Notes: a model not told the origin generated them from the letters alone. A stretch of 64,000 nucleotides of DNA from Acinetobacter boissieri (GCF_900096955.1 NZ_FMYL01000001.1:1-64000); one strand, 5' to 3'. Shown: positions 9,105 to 19,329, numbered from the stretch's first letter. Made by a program: numbers and translations.

Positions 9105-10374
9105 GTGTTATAGACTCCCAAACCGCTTCTAAAGTGTGAAACGAACCGCATACAAGTATAATCTGATGTGCTGGCAAAGTCTTTAATGCTTTTTGAAAGG
9201 CCTGTTGAATATTTTCAGAAACATATACAACCTGACCTTCAAGAGTTTCTTGAATTTGCTCAATTGGTGCTGCACGTGGTGCTGTTAATGGCGCAATATG
9301 CCACGATGAAATATAAGGTTTAAGCTCTGCTGTCACTGCTTCAATATCTTTATCTGTAAGCATTGAGAATACGCTAACAACTTCAGTATATTGTGGATTA
9401 TGTTTCAAGAAAGTTTTGAGTTGCTGTAATAAAAAGGCGACACCATGTGGATTGTGCCCTGCATCAAGGATAATTTTTTTACCATCAACCTCTGTAAGTT
9501 CAAACCGGCCTGCAATATTTGCTTCTAATACCCCAGCAGCAATCGCTTTATCACTGATATTTAAACCGCTCATCGCAACAGCAGCCACAGCTGTAGCAGC
9601 ATTGTGTACTGCTAGCTTACCTTTTGGTAACTCTAGCGTGTTGGCTGGGCTTGAAAACATCCATGTCGTGCTATTTTCTTGGTAAAAAAAGTCACGATTG
9701 TAACAATATAAAGGGGCTTGGCATTCACTGGCTTTTTCTTGTATTGCTTGTGGCAATGTTTGTTGCCCTGCAAATATCGTTGGAATCTGTGGTCGAATAA
9801 TACCCGCTTTTTCTTTGGCAATTTTCTCAATTGTGTCACCTAACCAATCTACATGGTCAAGTCCAATATTAGTAATCACTGCAACATCTGGGTCTATGAT
9901 ATTCACCACATCTAAACGACCGCCTAGACCAATCTCTAGGACTAAAACATCGCATTGACGTTGCTTAAATATTAAAAATGCTGCCAGTGTTGTGGCTTCA
10001 AAAAATGATAGCGTTAAATCGCAATCTCTACGAGCTTGATCAACCGTAACAAATGCGGCAATCAATTCGGCATCTGTCGCTTCAACACCCGATATCTTCA
10101 CCCGTTCATTAAAACGATAAATATGTGGTGATTGATACAAACCCACACGGTAGCCTGCATGTTTTAAAATCTGTGAAATAATAGTGGTGGTTGAGCCTTT
10201 ACCATTGGTTCCTGCAACAGTAATGACTTTGGCTTGAGACTTTATGATTGCAAGTTTTTCTGCTACAGGTATAACCCGCTCTAAACCGAGATCTATACCT
10301 GAAACATGAACACGGCCCCAGTAATTGAGCCATGTCATGAGATCGTCTGTACTTAAAGGTGCTGCTATGTTCAA
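9091..10374 (-). CDS. folC: Dihydrofolate synthase / folylpolyglutamate synthase FolC
   Basis: FolC joins glutamate to dihydropteroate to make dihydrofolate and then extends the polyglutamate tail of folates. The 427-residue protein carries the Mur-ligase-type P-loop GTNGKGS (55-61), the segment FFEATTLAAF, the substrate-binding region GLGGRLD and the C-terminal glutamate ligase part with LDAGHNPHG. Its start overlaps the accD stop by four bases (ATGA), indicating translational coupling, and its end overlaps the SPOR gene by 14 bases. Confidence 0.97.
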   Translation of the reverse strand: MNIAAPLSTDDLMTWLNYWGRVHVSGIDLGLERVIPVAEKLAIIKSQAKVITVAGTNGKGSTTTIISQILKHAGYRVGLYQSPHIYRFNERVKISGVEATDAELIAAFVTVDQARRDCDLTLSFFEATTLAAFLIFKQRQCDVLVLEIGLGGRLDVVNIIDPDVAVITNIGLDHVDWLGDTIEKIAKEKAGIIRPQIPTIFAGQQTLPQAIQEKASECQAPLYCYNRDFFYQENSTTWMFSSPANTLELPKGKLAVHNAATAVAAVAMSGLNISDKAIAAGVLEANIAGRFELTEVDGKKIILDAGHNPHGVAFLLQQLKTFLKHNPQYTEVVSVFSMLTDKDIEAVTAELKPYISSWHIAPLTAPRAAPIEQIQETLEGQVVYVSENIQQAFQKALKTLPAHQIILVCGSFHTLEAVWESITHVHE

Positions 10375-11267
10375 TTTACGTTCATCAACTTACCAACAAT
10401 ACGGTATACAGTATCACGTAATGAATGGCGGTGAACAATTTGATCGACTACACCATGATCAAGCAAATACTCTGCACGTTGGAACGGTTCTTCTAGTTTT
10501 TCACGTACAGTTTGCTCAATCACTCGCTTACCTGCAAAACCAATCATGGCTTTGGGTTCAGCAATATGAATATCGCCCAGCATCGCAAGTGATGCAGTCA
10601 CACCACCATATACAGGATGAGTTAGTACTACAATGTAAGGTAAGCCGGCTTCTTTCAGTTTTTCAATCGCTGCAGATGTTCTTGCCATTTGCATCAGCGA
10701 CAACATGCCCTCTTGCATACGTGCACCACCTGATGCCGCAAAACAGATCAGAGGTTGCTTCTTTTGAATCGCACTTTCAGCAGCTTGCACAAAACGGTCA
10801 CCAACCACTGTACCCATTGAGCCGCCCATAAAGTCAAACTCAAAAGCACATGCAGTCATGGCAATATTTTTAATATGGCCTTGTAACACCACTAAAGCCT
10901 CAGACTCGCCTGTTTTCTTTTGTGCATCTAGCATACGCTCTACATACGGCTTGCTGTCTACAAATTTAAGTGGGTCTTTTGCAACGTAGTTTTGACCAAG
11001 TTCTGCATCAACTTGGTCAAAAAACCAATTTAAACGCTCGCGTGCTTTCATACGTAAATGTTCGTCACATTGCGGACAAACATAAGCATTAAAAGACATA
11101 GCTGTACGTGTAGTTAATGCATGGCACTCAGGACATTCAACCGTAGGTTCTGTAAACGACGACTTAAAGGTTTCTTGCTCAGTCAGTACATAAACCCCTG
11201 GTACAGATCTTTCTGTCCACGGCGTATTTGGGCTTAGTACCTTTGCAGGTTTTACTTCTTGACTCAT
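10371..11267 (-). CDS. accD: Acetyl-CoA carboxylase carboxyltransferase subunit beta AccD
   Basis: AccD, with AccA, transfers carboxyl from carboxybiotin to acetyl-CoA, giving malonyl-CoA, the first committed step of fatty-acid synthesis. The 298-residue protein has the N-terminal four-cysteine zinc ribbon (C45, C48, C64, C67) and a crotonase-like carboxyltransferase fold with FAASGGARMQEG and the oxyanion-hole region GGVTAS. It lies two bases downstream of trpA and is coupled to folC, the usual accD-folC arrangement. Confidence 0.98.
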   Translation of the reverse strand: MSQEVKPAKVLSPNTPWTERSVPGVYVLTEQETFKSSFTEPTVECPECHALTTRTAMSFNAYVCPQCDEHLRMKARERLNWFFDQVDAELGQNYVAKDPLKFVDSKPYVERMLDAQKKTGESEALVVLQGHIKNIAMTACAFEFDFMGGSMGTVVGDRFVQAAESAIQKKQPLICFAASGGARMQEGMLSLMQMARTSAAIEKLKEAGLPYIVVLTHPVYGGVTASLAMLGDIHIAEPKAMIGFAGKRVIEQTVREKLEEPFQRAEYLLDHGVVDQIVHRHSLRDTVYRIVGKLMNVN

Positions 11268-11269
11268 AC

Positions 11270-12070
11270 TTACTGTTCATCGAGCGCTGCTCGAAGCTCC
11301 TTAACTTTATTAATCGTTTGCAAAGTGGCTTGTTCAATAGATAGTGTTGCAAAAGGCTTTACCAATACACTACCCACAATCACGGCATCTGCCACGGCAC
11401 CCATGGCTTTTGCAGATGCTGCATCATGAATACCAAAACCTACACCTACCGGAATATCTGTTTGCTGTTGTATATAAGCAATACGTTTCGCTGCTGCTTC
11501 TACATCTAGCGTTGCCGCACCTGTTACCCCTTTGAGTGATACATAGTAAATAAAGCCACTGGCTTGCTTAACGACATGGGCAACACGTTCATTTTTTGAC
11601 GTAGGTGCAAGTAAAAAGATTTGATCTAGACCGTGTTGTTTTAAAATTTGATTAAATTCGTATGCTTCTTCAGGCGGTAAATCTACCAATAAAATACCGT
11701 CTACACCACTTTGCTGTGCTTGGGTCACAAACTTTTCGTAGCCAATCACTTCAATCGGGTTTAAATAACCCATCAATACCACAGGGGTATCTGAATCAGT
11801 TTCACGAAATTGTTTTACCATATCTAAGACATTGAGTGTGCTCGTCCCCCCAGCAAGTGCTCGCTCTGCAGCCAAAGCAATGACTGGACCATCTGCCATA
11901 GGATCTGAAAATGGGAGACCTAACTCAAGTACATCTACACCGGCATCAACCATTTGGTGTAACAAGCCAACAGTCACTTCAGGTTGTGGGTCACCAGCCA
12001 TGACATAAGAGACTAGTGCTTTGCGTTGCTGAGATTTAAGCTGGTCAAAACGTTGAGCGAGACGACTCAT
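11270..12070 (-). CDS. trpA: Tryptophan synthase alpha chain TrpA
   Basis: TrpA cleaves indole-3-glycerol phosphate to indole and glyceraldehyde-3-phosphate and channels indole to TrpB. The 266-residue TIM barrel has the catalytic pair Glu49 (LELGLPFSD) and Asp60 (MADGP). It heads the trpA-accD-folC-SPOR cluster. It is separated from trpB by a 363-bp gap with a weak terminator-like hairpin, so alpha and beta chains are probably not expressed from one promoter. Confidence 0.97.
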   Translation of the reverse strand: MSRLAQRFDQLKSQQRKALVSYVMAGDPQPEVTVGLLHQMVDAGVDVLELGLPFSDPMADGPVIALAAERALAGGTSTLNVLDMVKQFRETDSDTPVVLMGYLNPIEVIGYEKFVTQAQQSGVDGILLVDLPPEEAYEFNQILKQHGLDQIFLLAPTSKNERVAHVVKQASGFIYYVSLKGVTGAATLDVEAAAKRIAYIQQQTDIPVGVGFGIHDAASAKAMGAVADAVIVGSVLVKPFATLSIEQATLQTINKVKELRAALDEQ

Positions 12071-12389
12071 AATGGTGATTTCCCTTGCATAGTTTTCAAT
12101 AGAATAATGACTTTATGTTGTTTGAAGCATAACGCATTGTAACGCTATTTTTTATGCCTTGCACAGTCAGCCAAATCACTTCATTGAATGAAGCAAAAAC
12201 CTGTAAAAACTCAAGCGTACATTAATCAATATTTCATTTTTTTTCTCAATGATCAAAGATATCTTTTTTTATATTTTTGTTTTTTATCATTCATCTAATT
12301 CTGTATAAAAACACTCTAAAAATAAAATAAATAACAATATGTTAGCGAATTAAAGTACATATTACTTGTCTTTGCATAATCCACCCAAA
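12071..12389 (-). other. AT-rich gap upstream of trpA
   Basis: No ORF or RNA gene is recognised in this stretch. It must hold the trpA-accD-folC promoter, but no convincing -35/-10 pair was found. An interrupted palindrome CTTCATT-G-AATGAAG lies around 12180-12195 and could be a hairpin or operator in the trpA leader. Confidence 0.4.
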
Positions 12390-12420
12390 ATAAAAAAGGC
12401 ACTCGCAAGTACCTTTTTTA
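12390..12420. terminator. Likely terminator after trpB
   Basis: The stem AAAAAAGGCACT / AGTACCTTTTTT (12392-12403, 12408-12419) has one mismatch, a CGCA loop and T-runs on both strands. It lies 14 bases past the trpB stop on the minus strand. The GC core is short, so its strength is doubtful. Confidence 0.55.
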
Positions 12421-12433
12421 TTTTCAACATGCT

Positions 12434-13660
12434 TTACATGTCAACCATTTCAATACCATCTATATTGGCCATGGTGAGTAAGTCTTTATCACCTCGACCA
12501 GATACCGTTGCAATAATGATTTGGTCTTTACGCATGGTTGGTGCAAGCTTGGTCACATACGCCATCGCATGCGCACTCTCTAAAGCAGGAATAATGCCTT
12601 CGATACGGGTTAAATCTCTGAAGCCTTGTAATGCTTCATCGTCAATAATCGGTACATAGTCTACACGGTGCATGTCTTTTAAAAAGCTGTGCTCTGGTCC
12701 TACACCTGGGTAGTCTAGACCTGCAGAAATACTATGTGTTTCAATAATTTGACCTTGAGCATCACTCATTAAATAAGTACGGTTGCCATGTAATACACCC
12801 ACATGCCCCGCACTCAATGGCGCTGAATGCTTCCCTGTTTCTATGCCTAAACCCGCAGCTTCTACACCATACATTTTCACAGATTCATCATTTAAGAATG
12901 GATAGAACAAACCAATCGCATTTGAACCACCGCCCACGCAAGCCACCAAAGCATCTGGTAAACGTCCTGCCTGTTCTTGAATTTGACTGCGTGCTTCACG
13001 ACCAATAATGGATTGAAAGTCACGAACCAACTGTGGATATGGGTGTGGACCTGCCACAGTACCAATAATGTAGTACGTATCGTCTACATTACTCACCCAA
13101 TCTCGCATCGCTTCATTTAAAGCATCTTTTAGAGTACGTGAACCACTGGTCACAGGCACAACTTTTGCGCCAAGCAGTCGCATACGGTACACGTTCATGG
13201 CTTGACGTTTTACGTCATCTGACCCCATGTATACAACACACTCTAAGCCTAAACGTGCTGCTATTGTTGCAGTTGCAACGCCGTGTTGCCCTGCGCCTGT
13301 TTCAGCAATAATACGTTTCTTACCCGACAGTTTTGCCAACAAGGCTTGTCCAATGGTGTTATTGACCTTGTGTGAACCGGTATGGTTTAAATCTTCACGT
13401 TTTAAATAAATTTGCGCACCGCCAAGCTCTTTTGACCATCGTTCAGCATAATAAAGAGGACTTGGGCGACCCACATAGTACGCCATATCACGGTCAAATT
13501 CGGCTAGAAACTGGGCATCATTTTTCATACGCTCGTATAGATTTTCTAAATCTTCAAGCGCTGCCATTAAAGTTTCTGAGACAAATCGTCCGCCATGAAT
13601 ACCAAAATGCCCACGAGCATCTGGATATTGTGTATAGTCAATCTTCGTTTGCTGATCCAC
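12434..13660 (-). CDS. trpB: Tryptophan synthase beta chain TrpB
   Basis: TrpB condenses indole with serine to tryptophan using pyridoxal phosphate. The 408-residue protein has the PLP lysine in TGSHKVNN (Lys98), the phosphate-binding loop GGGSNAIG and the FGIHGGRFV start typical of TrpB1. It overlaps trpF by 23 bases, so the two are coupled, and ends before a probable terminator. Confidence 0.98.
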   Translation of the reverse strand: MDQQTKIDYTQYPDARGHFGIHGGRFVSETLMAALEDLENLYERMKNDAQFLAEFDRDMAYYVGRPSPLYYAERWSKELGGAQIYLKREDLNHTGSHKVNNTIGQALLAKLSGKKRIIAETGAGQHGVATATIAARLGLECVVYMGSDDVKRQAMNVYRMRLLGAKVVPVTSGSRTLKDALNEAMRDWVSNVDDTYYIIGTVAGPHPYPQLVRDFQSIIGREARSQIQEQAGRLPDALVACVGGGSNAIGLFYPFLNDESVKMYGVEAAGLGIETGKHSAPLSAGHVGVLHGNRTYLMSDAQGQIIETHSISAGLDYPGVGPEHSFLKDMHRVDYVPIIDDEALQGFRDLTRIEGIIPALESAHAMAYVTKLAPTMRKDQIIIATVSGRGDKDLLTMANIDGIEMVDM

Positions 13661-14285
13661 AATGGACTCCTTGCATAAACGCTTTAATCAGTTGATGATC
13701 TTTTATTCCTTTTGCCGATTCTACGCCACCACTTACATCTACGGCAAAAGGTGTTGTTGTTATGATGGCTTGTTTTACATTATCTGGAGTCAGTCCACCT
13801 GCTAAAATGAGTGGAGTATTTGACTTTGGAAACACAGACCAATCAAATGTATGACCTGTACCGCCTTTAATATTTGGATGCCATGCATCGAGCAATACCG
13901 CACTTGCACCCGCCTGAGCGTAACGCTGTATTTCAGTATGAACATCTAACTCAGGGCGAACCTGTATAGCTTTATACCAACGGCGGCCTAGCTGCTGCGC
14001 CATTGTTGCACATTGACTTGGTGATTCATCACCATGAAATTGTAACACGTCTATTGCAACATACTGTAGTGTCACTTTAATCTCTGCCAAACTGGCATTC
14101 ACAAATAAACCAACAATTTGCACATAAGGTGGAATCACTTGTGCAATCTTCTGCGCCTGAATAGGCGTTACCGCTCTTGGGCTTGGCGGATAAAATACAA
14201 GCCCAATTGCATCTACACCACTGTTTACAGCAACACGTGCGTCTTCTAAACGAGTAATGCCACAAATTTTGCTACGTGTTCGCAT
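13638..14285 (-). CDS. trpF: Phosphoribosylanthranilate isomerase TrpF
   Basis: TrpF performs the Amadori rearrangement of N-phosphoribosyl-anthranilate in tryptophan synthesis. The 215-residue single-domain TIM barrel opens with KICGIT (catalytic Cys) and has the general-acid Asp region LLDAWHP and the phosphate-binding VDVSGGVE. It is a stand-alone enzyme rather than a TrpC-TrpF fusion as in E. coli. It is the first gene of the trpFB pair and is divergent from the ugpQ-like gene. Confidence 0.97.
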   Translation of the reverse strand: MRTRSKICGITRLEDARVAVNSGVDAIGLVFYPPSPRAVTPIQAQKIAQVIPPYVQIVGLFVNASLAEIKVTLQYVAIDVLQFHGDESPSQCATMAQQLGRRWYKAIQVRPELDVHTEIQRYAQAGASAVLLDAWHPNIKGGTGHTFDWSVFPKSNTPLILAGGLTPDNVKQAIITTTPFAVDVSGGVESAKGIKDHQLIKAFMQGVHCGSANED

Positions 14286-14445
14286 GCGTTACTCTTTTTT
14301 CATTGATTTGATGTCATGCTATGACACAATTAAGGCAGGGGTTGCCACAATTCTCTTTGTTTTTATTGTTAACAAACTCAAATCGAATTGCAAACTTTTT
14401 GACAGATTTTATTTTTAATACCCATTTCGACACTGAGGTGTATTT

Positions 14446-15159
14446 ATGCAAATTATTGGTCATCGTGGTGCACGCAATGAAGCCCCTGAAAATACGCTCG
14501 GTGGTTTCCAGCACTTAAAAGATTTAGGTATTACCGCTGTTGAGTTTGACCTCAGACAATTACAAGACCAAACCTTAGTCGTGATTCATGATGATGATTT
14601 AGAGCGTACCACAGGAATACAATATCCAATTATAAAATGCGATGTAACGCAACTGGCACAACATAACCATTGTAAGTTATGGCCACATTGGTATCAATAC
14701 GAACCTACCCCTGTGCTTGAACAAGTATTGAATATTATTAAAGATTTTTCACACATAGAATTAGAAATTAAAGCAGTTGCATCTATGATTGATGCTCAAA
14801 ATTTGGTTCAAACACTGCACCAAAAACTTTCAAAAGATTGGCAAGATGTACTAGTTATTACGAGCTTTGATGAGAAAGTCTTACAGGCGTTACAACATGA
14901 AAACTCACCTTTCAAACGAGGCTTATTGGTTGAAGACCAACCCGAAAGTGCGATACATACCGCATTAAAACTTGGCTGTTGCCAAATTGGATGGCTCAAC
15001 ACTCTCACCACACGTCAGCGTGTTCAAGACACACACCAAGCGGGGTTAAAGGTGAGTGTTTGGACAGTCAATGAGCCAGAGCGAGCACTTGAATTACAAC
15101 ATTGGGGCGTTGATGGACTCATTACCGATGTACCAAGCCTCATGCAAAAATACCTTTAA
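14446..15159 (+). CDS. Cytoplasmic glycerophosphodiester phosphodiesterase (UgpQ-like)
   Basis: The enzyme splits glycerophosphodiesters into an alcohol and glycerol-3-phosphate. The 237-residue protein starts with the family signature HRGARNEAPENT (His6), followed by EFDLRQ and HDDDLERTT, covering the metal-binding and catalytic residues, and WTVNEPE near the end. No signal peptide is present, so it is cytoplasmic like UgpQ rather than periplasmic like GlpQ. It is followed 30 bases later by selO on the same strand. No ugp transporter genes are nearby. Confidence 0.92.
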   Translation: MQIIGHRGARNEAPENTLGGFQHLKDLGITAVEFDLRQLQDQTLVVIHDDDLERTTGIQYPIIKCDVTQLAQHNHCKLWPHWYQYEPTPVLEQVLNIIKDFSHIELEIKAVASMIDAQNLVQTLHQKLSKDWQDVLVITSFDEKVLQALQHENSPFKRGLLVEDQPESAIHTALKLGCCQIGWLNTLTTRQRVQDTHQAGLKVSVWTVNEPERALELQHWGVDGLITDVPSLMQKYL

Positions 15160-15189
15160 TACCTAAATACTATCTCTGAGAGCCACTGT

Positions 15190-16632
15190 ATGTTTTTTCA
15201 AAGTCGCTATAATACGCTGAACTCAAAACTCTATACACATCAAGCGCCGAAACCATTACATGGCGCAAAACCCGGTCACTTCAACCTTGCACTGGCGAAT
15301 GATTTACAATGGAGTGATGCTGAAAAATCTGCTTGGATCGACATTTGTAGTGGCAAGCAAACTTTCGATGCATTCCCTCCGCTTGCAATGGTCTATGCAG
15401 GGCATCAATTTGGGCACTGGGCAGGTCAATTGGGTGATGGGCGTGGTTTACTTATTGCACAAATTTTAGATAAAAATAATCAGGTGATTGACTTACACCT
15501 TAAAGGAGCTGGCTTAACGCCTTATTCAAGATCTGGTGATGGTCGTGCTGTGCTACGCTCAGTCATACGAGAATATCTTGCAGGTCATGCACTTAATTCA
15601 CTCGGTATTGCTTCAAGTAATGCCGTCGGATTCACCAGCTCTCAACAAGGCGTACAACGTGAAACTTTAGAGCCCGGTGCAATGCTATTACGCACCTCAG
15701 ACTGCCATATACGTTTTGGACATTTTGAATGGATTAATCAATATGCGCCTGAGCTACTCAATGACTTTGTGATGCAATGTATTACATGGCATTACCCTGA
15801 ATGCTTGGCACAAGAACAACCTGTGGTTGCATTTGCACACGCCATAGTCAAGCGTACCGCACAAATGATTGCTGACTGGCAAGCGGTTGGCTTTGCTCAC
15901 GGCGTCATGAATACAGACAACCTTAACATTACTGGTTCAACACTCGACTTTGGCCCTTTTGGATTTTTAGAGCGTTTTAAACCCGACTGGATAAACAACC
16001 ATTCAGACCATCAGGGCCGATACTGCTACCAAAACCAACCTCGCATAGCACATTGGAATTTATCTATTTTACTCAATAATTTTATGCCACTAGCACCAGA
16101 GACAGAAAAAGAAACCTTTAAGCAACAACTCATTACCTGCTTGGGTGATTTTGAAGTGACGTTTTTAAAACATTACCAAGAAAAAATGTGCTTAAAAATG
16201 GGATTGCCAACATTTCATAAAGACAGTTTTGACTGTGCTTTACATTTTTTACAAATACTACAGCGTGAACAATTCGACTACACACAAAGCTTTATTCGCT
16301 TACAAGAACAAGAGTTTACTGCGTTGAAAGATGACTGTGTTGATCGTGATGGTTTTGATGCTTTTGTTACACGTTATCAAAACATACGCATGCATCAAGA
16401 CCAAGCACAGTTAAACGAAAGCATGCAACAGCATAACCCGCACTATATTCTAAGAAATCAAATGGCTCAACACGCCATTGAACGTGCTGAATGTGATGAC
16501 TTTTCCGAGGTTAAACGTCTATTTGATTTGCTCGCTACACCATTTAGCAAACAACCCTCGCTAGAGCAAGCATCTGATATACAACCACCACACACAGATG
16601 CAAGCGAAATTGCGATTAGTTGTTCATCTTAA
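15190..16632 (+). CDS. selO: SelO (YdiU) pseudokinase-fold protein AMPylase
   Basis: SelO-family proteins transfer AMP from ATP onto Ser, Thr or Tyr of target proteins and are tied to redox stress (known for E. coli YdiU). The 480-residue protein matches the family length. It contains VYAGHQFG, the GDGRA and GAGLTPYSR segments, and the metal and catalytic region MNTDNLNI...DFGPFGF. It ends in a cysteine three residues from the C-terminus (CSS), the position held by selenocysteine in some eukaryotic homologues. Its TAA stop overlaps the baeR stop from the other strand by three bases, with no terminator between. Confidence 0.95.
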   Translation: MFFQSRYNTLNSKLYTHQAPKPLHGAKPGHFNLALANDLQWSDAEKSAWIDICSGKQTFDAFPPLAMVYAGHQFGHWAGQLGDGRGLLIAQILDKNNQVIDLHLKGAGLTPYSRSGDGRAVLRSVIREYLAGHALNSLGIASSNAVGFTSSQQGVQRETLEPGAMLLRTSDCHIRFGHFEWINQYAPELLNDFVMQCITWHYPECLAQEQPVVAFAHAIVKRTAQMIADWQAVGFAHGVMNTDNLNITGSTLDFGPFGFLERFKPDWINNHSDHQGRYCYQNQPRIAHWNLSILLNNFMPLAPETEKETFKQQLITCLGDFEVTFLKHYQEKMCLKMGLPTFHKDSFDCALHFLQILQREQFDYTQSFIRLQEQEFTALKDDCVDRDGFDAFVTRYQNIRMHQDQAQLNESMQQHNPHYILRNQMAQHAIERAECDDFSEVKRLFDLLATPFSKQPSLEQASDIQPPHTDASEIAISCSS

Positions 16633-17318
16633 AAATGGTCTGGGTATTCAAAACGATACCCAACACCATATACGGCTTGGATCCAGTCCGATTGTACGTC
16701 TTGTACTGTGGCATCTATAATTTTTCGTCTTAGATTTTTGATGTGGCTGTCAATCACACGGTCTGCCACATCGAAGCTTTCTGGGTTTAAATAATCTAAA
16801 AGTTGTGCTCTAGAATATACTTGCCCAACATGTTCTAAAAACAACTCAAATAAACGAAATTCTGTAGGAGTCAAATTCAACGCTTTTTGCTTATACCAAA
16901 TACGTTGCTGAGACTTTTCTATTACAAATAAATCATCTTGTTCAGGTTCTTCTTTTCGCTCTAAACGTCTAAGTACTGCTTGTACACGTGCGACTAATTC
17001 TTTTGGACTAAATGGTTTACATACATAATCATCCGCCCCCATATTTAATCCCAAGACACGGTCAATCTCTTCGGTGCGAGCAGTCACCATAATAATTGGC
17101 AAATCAGATTGTTGGCGTACTTTACGACAGATGGTCAAACCATCCATACGCGGTACCATCAAATCTAAAATCATTAAGTGAGGTTTGCGTTGTAAAAATT
17201 GTTGGTACGCATCTTGACCATCATGAAATACAGATACTTCAAACCCTGCAGCCTCTAAATAGTCTTTCACTAAACTGGCTAACTCAACTTCATCTTCAAC
17301 TAAAAAAATATGTTTCAC
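16629..17318 (-). CDS. baeR: OmpR-family response regulator BaeR
   Basis: BaeR is a DNA-binding regulator of an envelope-stress two-component pair; in Acinetobacter baumannii it influences drug efflux pumps such as AdeABC. The 229-residue protein has a receiver domain (about 1-120) with acidic Glu8/Asp9, phospho-acceptor Asp52 (LMILDLMVP) and Lys101 (KPFSP), and a winged-helix output domain (about 130-225; HIKNLRRK, GVGYRFE). It lies 14 bases downstream of its kinase. Assignment to BaeR over other OmpR members rests on strong resemblance to the A. baumannii protein from memory and on the paired kinase. Confidence 0.85.
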   Translation of the reverse strand: MKHIFLVEDEVELASLVKDYLEAAGFEVSVFHDGQDAYQQFLQRKPHLMILDLMVPRMDGLTICRKVRQQSDLPIIMVTARTEEIDRVLGLNMGADDYVCKPFSPKELVARVQAVLRRLERKEEPEQDDLFVIEKSQQRIWYKQKALNLTPTEFRLFELFLEHVGQVYSRAQLLDYLNPESFDVADRVIDSHIKNLRRKIIDATVQDVQSDWIQAVYGVGYRFEYPDHF

Positions 17319-17332
17319 AGATTATTCCTCAT

Positions 17333-19048
17333 TTATTTCTTCAAAAAACAAATCACACAACGCAAACCACCAAGAGGAGAATGGTGAAAAGTTAACTCCC
17401 CACCCAACATTGCAATAATTTTATAAGACAGTGCTAGGCCTAAACCTGTACCACCTGTTGTACGGGCACGTGAATCGTCTGCACGATAAAAACGCTCACC
17501 CAAATGTTTTAATTGCGTATCCGTTAAGCCTAATGGACTGTCATCAACAATTAACTGCCAGTCGTCATCACTTTGCATACTATGAATATGTATTTGACCG
17601 CCTTTTTCGGTATATCGAATGCTGTTACTTAAAATGTTAACCACTACTTGACGAAAACGGTCTTGGTCAAGCAGTAAATATGTTCCTTCACCAGCACTGG
17701 TCACTTGAAAATTAGACTGCTCAAACTGCGTTCTAAAGTTTTCAATCTCATCACAAACGACTTTCCATGGATCAACTTCCGTTAAATAACATTTGAGTTG
17801 TTGCGACTCGGCTTGTGCAAGATCTGCTAAATCTTGGGTCAACTTTTTCAGACTAGTCACCTGCTTCATCATCGCTGCAAAGTGCTCTGGATTCGGCTTA
17901 CGAATTCCATCTTGCATGGCTTCAATTTGAGCCTGCAGCACTGCCAGTGGCGTTTTTAACTCATGTGAAGTATCGGCAACCCATTGTCGTCTAGACTGTT
18001 CATGCTGATTCAATATATTGGCAAGACCATTAATTTGCGTAGATAAGTCACCCAACTCATCATTACGGCGTATTTGCACCTGATGCTTAAAATGCCCTTT
18101 CGTCAATTCTTGCGCTGCATTCAACAACCGTTGAATTGGTTGTTTGAAATAATTCGCCAACCACAATGCAATGAGCAAACTGGTCAAAAATGTCACAATA
18201 TAGATTAAGAATAATACTTTTTTCTGTGAGCTAAAGAAGTTTACACTCAGTACATCATCTTGGGCCAATGATGGCTGCAAACCCAAATAGCCCACTATTT
18301 TGTTTTCAAGTAAAATTGGACGATAGGTTGGGTTCACCTGTTGAAGCTCACCAACAACAAAGTGCTTATTAACATCATATAATGCAAGCCGATTAATTAA
18401 GCCTAAATGATCTGGCATTGGAAAAAAATTCTTAGAGATTTCAAGGATTTTTTCTTTATTTAGAGACATCCCTCCATCAAATATAGGATTATCCTCCACC
18501 ATCGGTTTATCTGCCCCAAATGTGGGTGATTCAGGATGCTCTCGTTTTGAAAATATTTTTAAACTTTCAGAGAGTGGAAACTTTATTCCTTCAAATGGCT
18601 GATACTCTGAAGGTAAATTTTCTTCCATCTGTTGAATTTGTTGTTCTGTAAAATGTCTTTTTTGTGTTGGGCGATCTTTACTATCTAAGCCATTCGGCAC
18701 ATTTAATATGGCATTATCTTTAAAATAACGTTGCTGATAGGCAATGTCATATTGACGGCGTAACCACATGCGAGACAGCTGATCAAAGTCTTGAACTTGT
18801 GGTTTACCTTCGACTTGTAAAATTTGTGCCTGTATTGCATCGCCCCAATCACTATAAATACTATAAATACCCGCAAGATTTTCAACCAAATGATCGATCT
18901 TCTGTATTTCAACATCTGCAACATATTTAGTAAAGTTTTGCTTCATTGTCCATTGAAAGACACCTAAGCTCACCGTTGTTATTACCAGTGTCGTCATAAG
19001 TACAGTTAAAAATAACCGCAAGGCGATTGGGAAACGGCGAACTTTCAA
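17333..19048 (-). CDS. baeS: Sensor histidine kinase BaeS
   Basis: This 571-residue membrane kinase is the partner of BaeR. It has TM1 at about 8-30, a large periplasmic sensor at about 31-278, TM2 at about 279-299, HAMP at about 300-353, an H-box with His362 (DTSHELKTPL), and ATPase boxes NILSNSIRY, DDSPLGL and GTGLGLALS. The start codon is TTG; no nearer ATG fits before TM1. The periplasmic domain is longer than in E. coli BaeS. A 281-bp divergent region separates it from the PsiE-like gene. Confidence 0.86.
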   Translation of the reverse strand: MKVRRFPIALRLFLTVLMTTLVITTVSLGVFQWTMKQNFTKYVADVEIQKIDHLVENLAGIYSIYSDWGDAIQAQILQVEGKPQVQDFDQLSRMWLRRQYDIAYQQRYFKDNAILNVPNGLDSKDRPTQKRHFTEQQIQQMEENLPSEYQPFEGIKFPLSESLKIFSKREHPESPTFGADKPMVEDNPIFDGGMSLNKEKILEISKNFFPMPDHLGLINRLALYDVNKHFVVGELQQVNPTYRPILLENKIVGYLGLQPSLAQDDVLSVNFFSSQKKVLFLIYIVTFLTSLLIALWLANYFKQPIQRLLNAAQELTKGHFKHQVQIRRNDELGDLSTQINGLANILNQHEQSRRQWVADTSHELKTPLAVLQAQIEAMQDGIRKPNPEHFAAMMKQVTSLKKLTQDLADLAQAESQQLKCYLTEVDPWKVVCDEIENFRTQFEQSNFQVTSAGEGTYLLLDQDRFRQVVVNILSNSIRYTEKGGQIHIHSMQSDDDWQLIVDDSPLGLTDTQLKHLGERFYRADDSRARTTGGTGLGLALSYKIIAMLGGELTFHHSPLGGLRCVICFLKK

Positions 19049-19294
19049 ATGAAAAATCTCAATAGTATTTTTAGATCTGTATTTTACCCAACCTCGCCAT
19101 AAAAAACTCTACATTCTTTCTCCATCTTGGTTGTTTAAATTTATATCAAACCATTTTAAACCCATTGATAAAATACAAATCTCAGCATAGTTTAGGCTTC
19201 TATCGACGATTAAAATTTAAATCCAATACTTTCATGCAATGGTGTGCTTTACTTTTTATATTTTAGAGATAACAAAACGTACACTTTGACTTTA

Positions 19295-19314
19295 TACTGA
19301 CTACAACGTCAGTA
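19295..19314 (+). promoter_or_regulatory. Inverted repeat in front of the PsiE-like gene
   Basis: A perfect 7-bp inverted repeat TACTGAC / GTCAGTA with a 6-bp spacer ends 15 bases before the start codon. It could be an operator or a leader hairpin that masks the ribosome-binding site. No Pho box was seen. Confidence 0.4.
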
Positions 19315-19329
19315 AGTAGGTTTTGTGCC

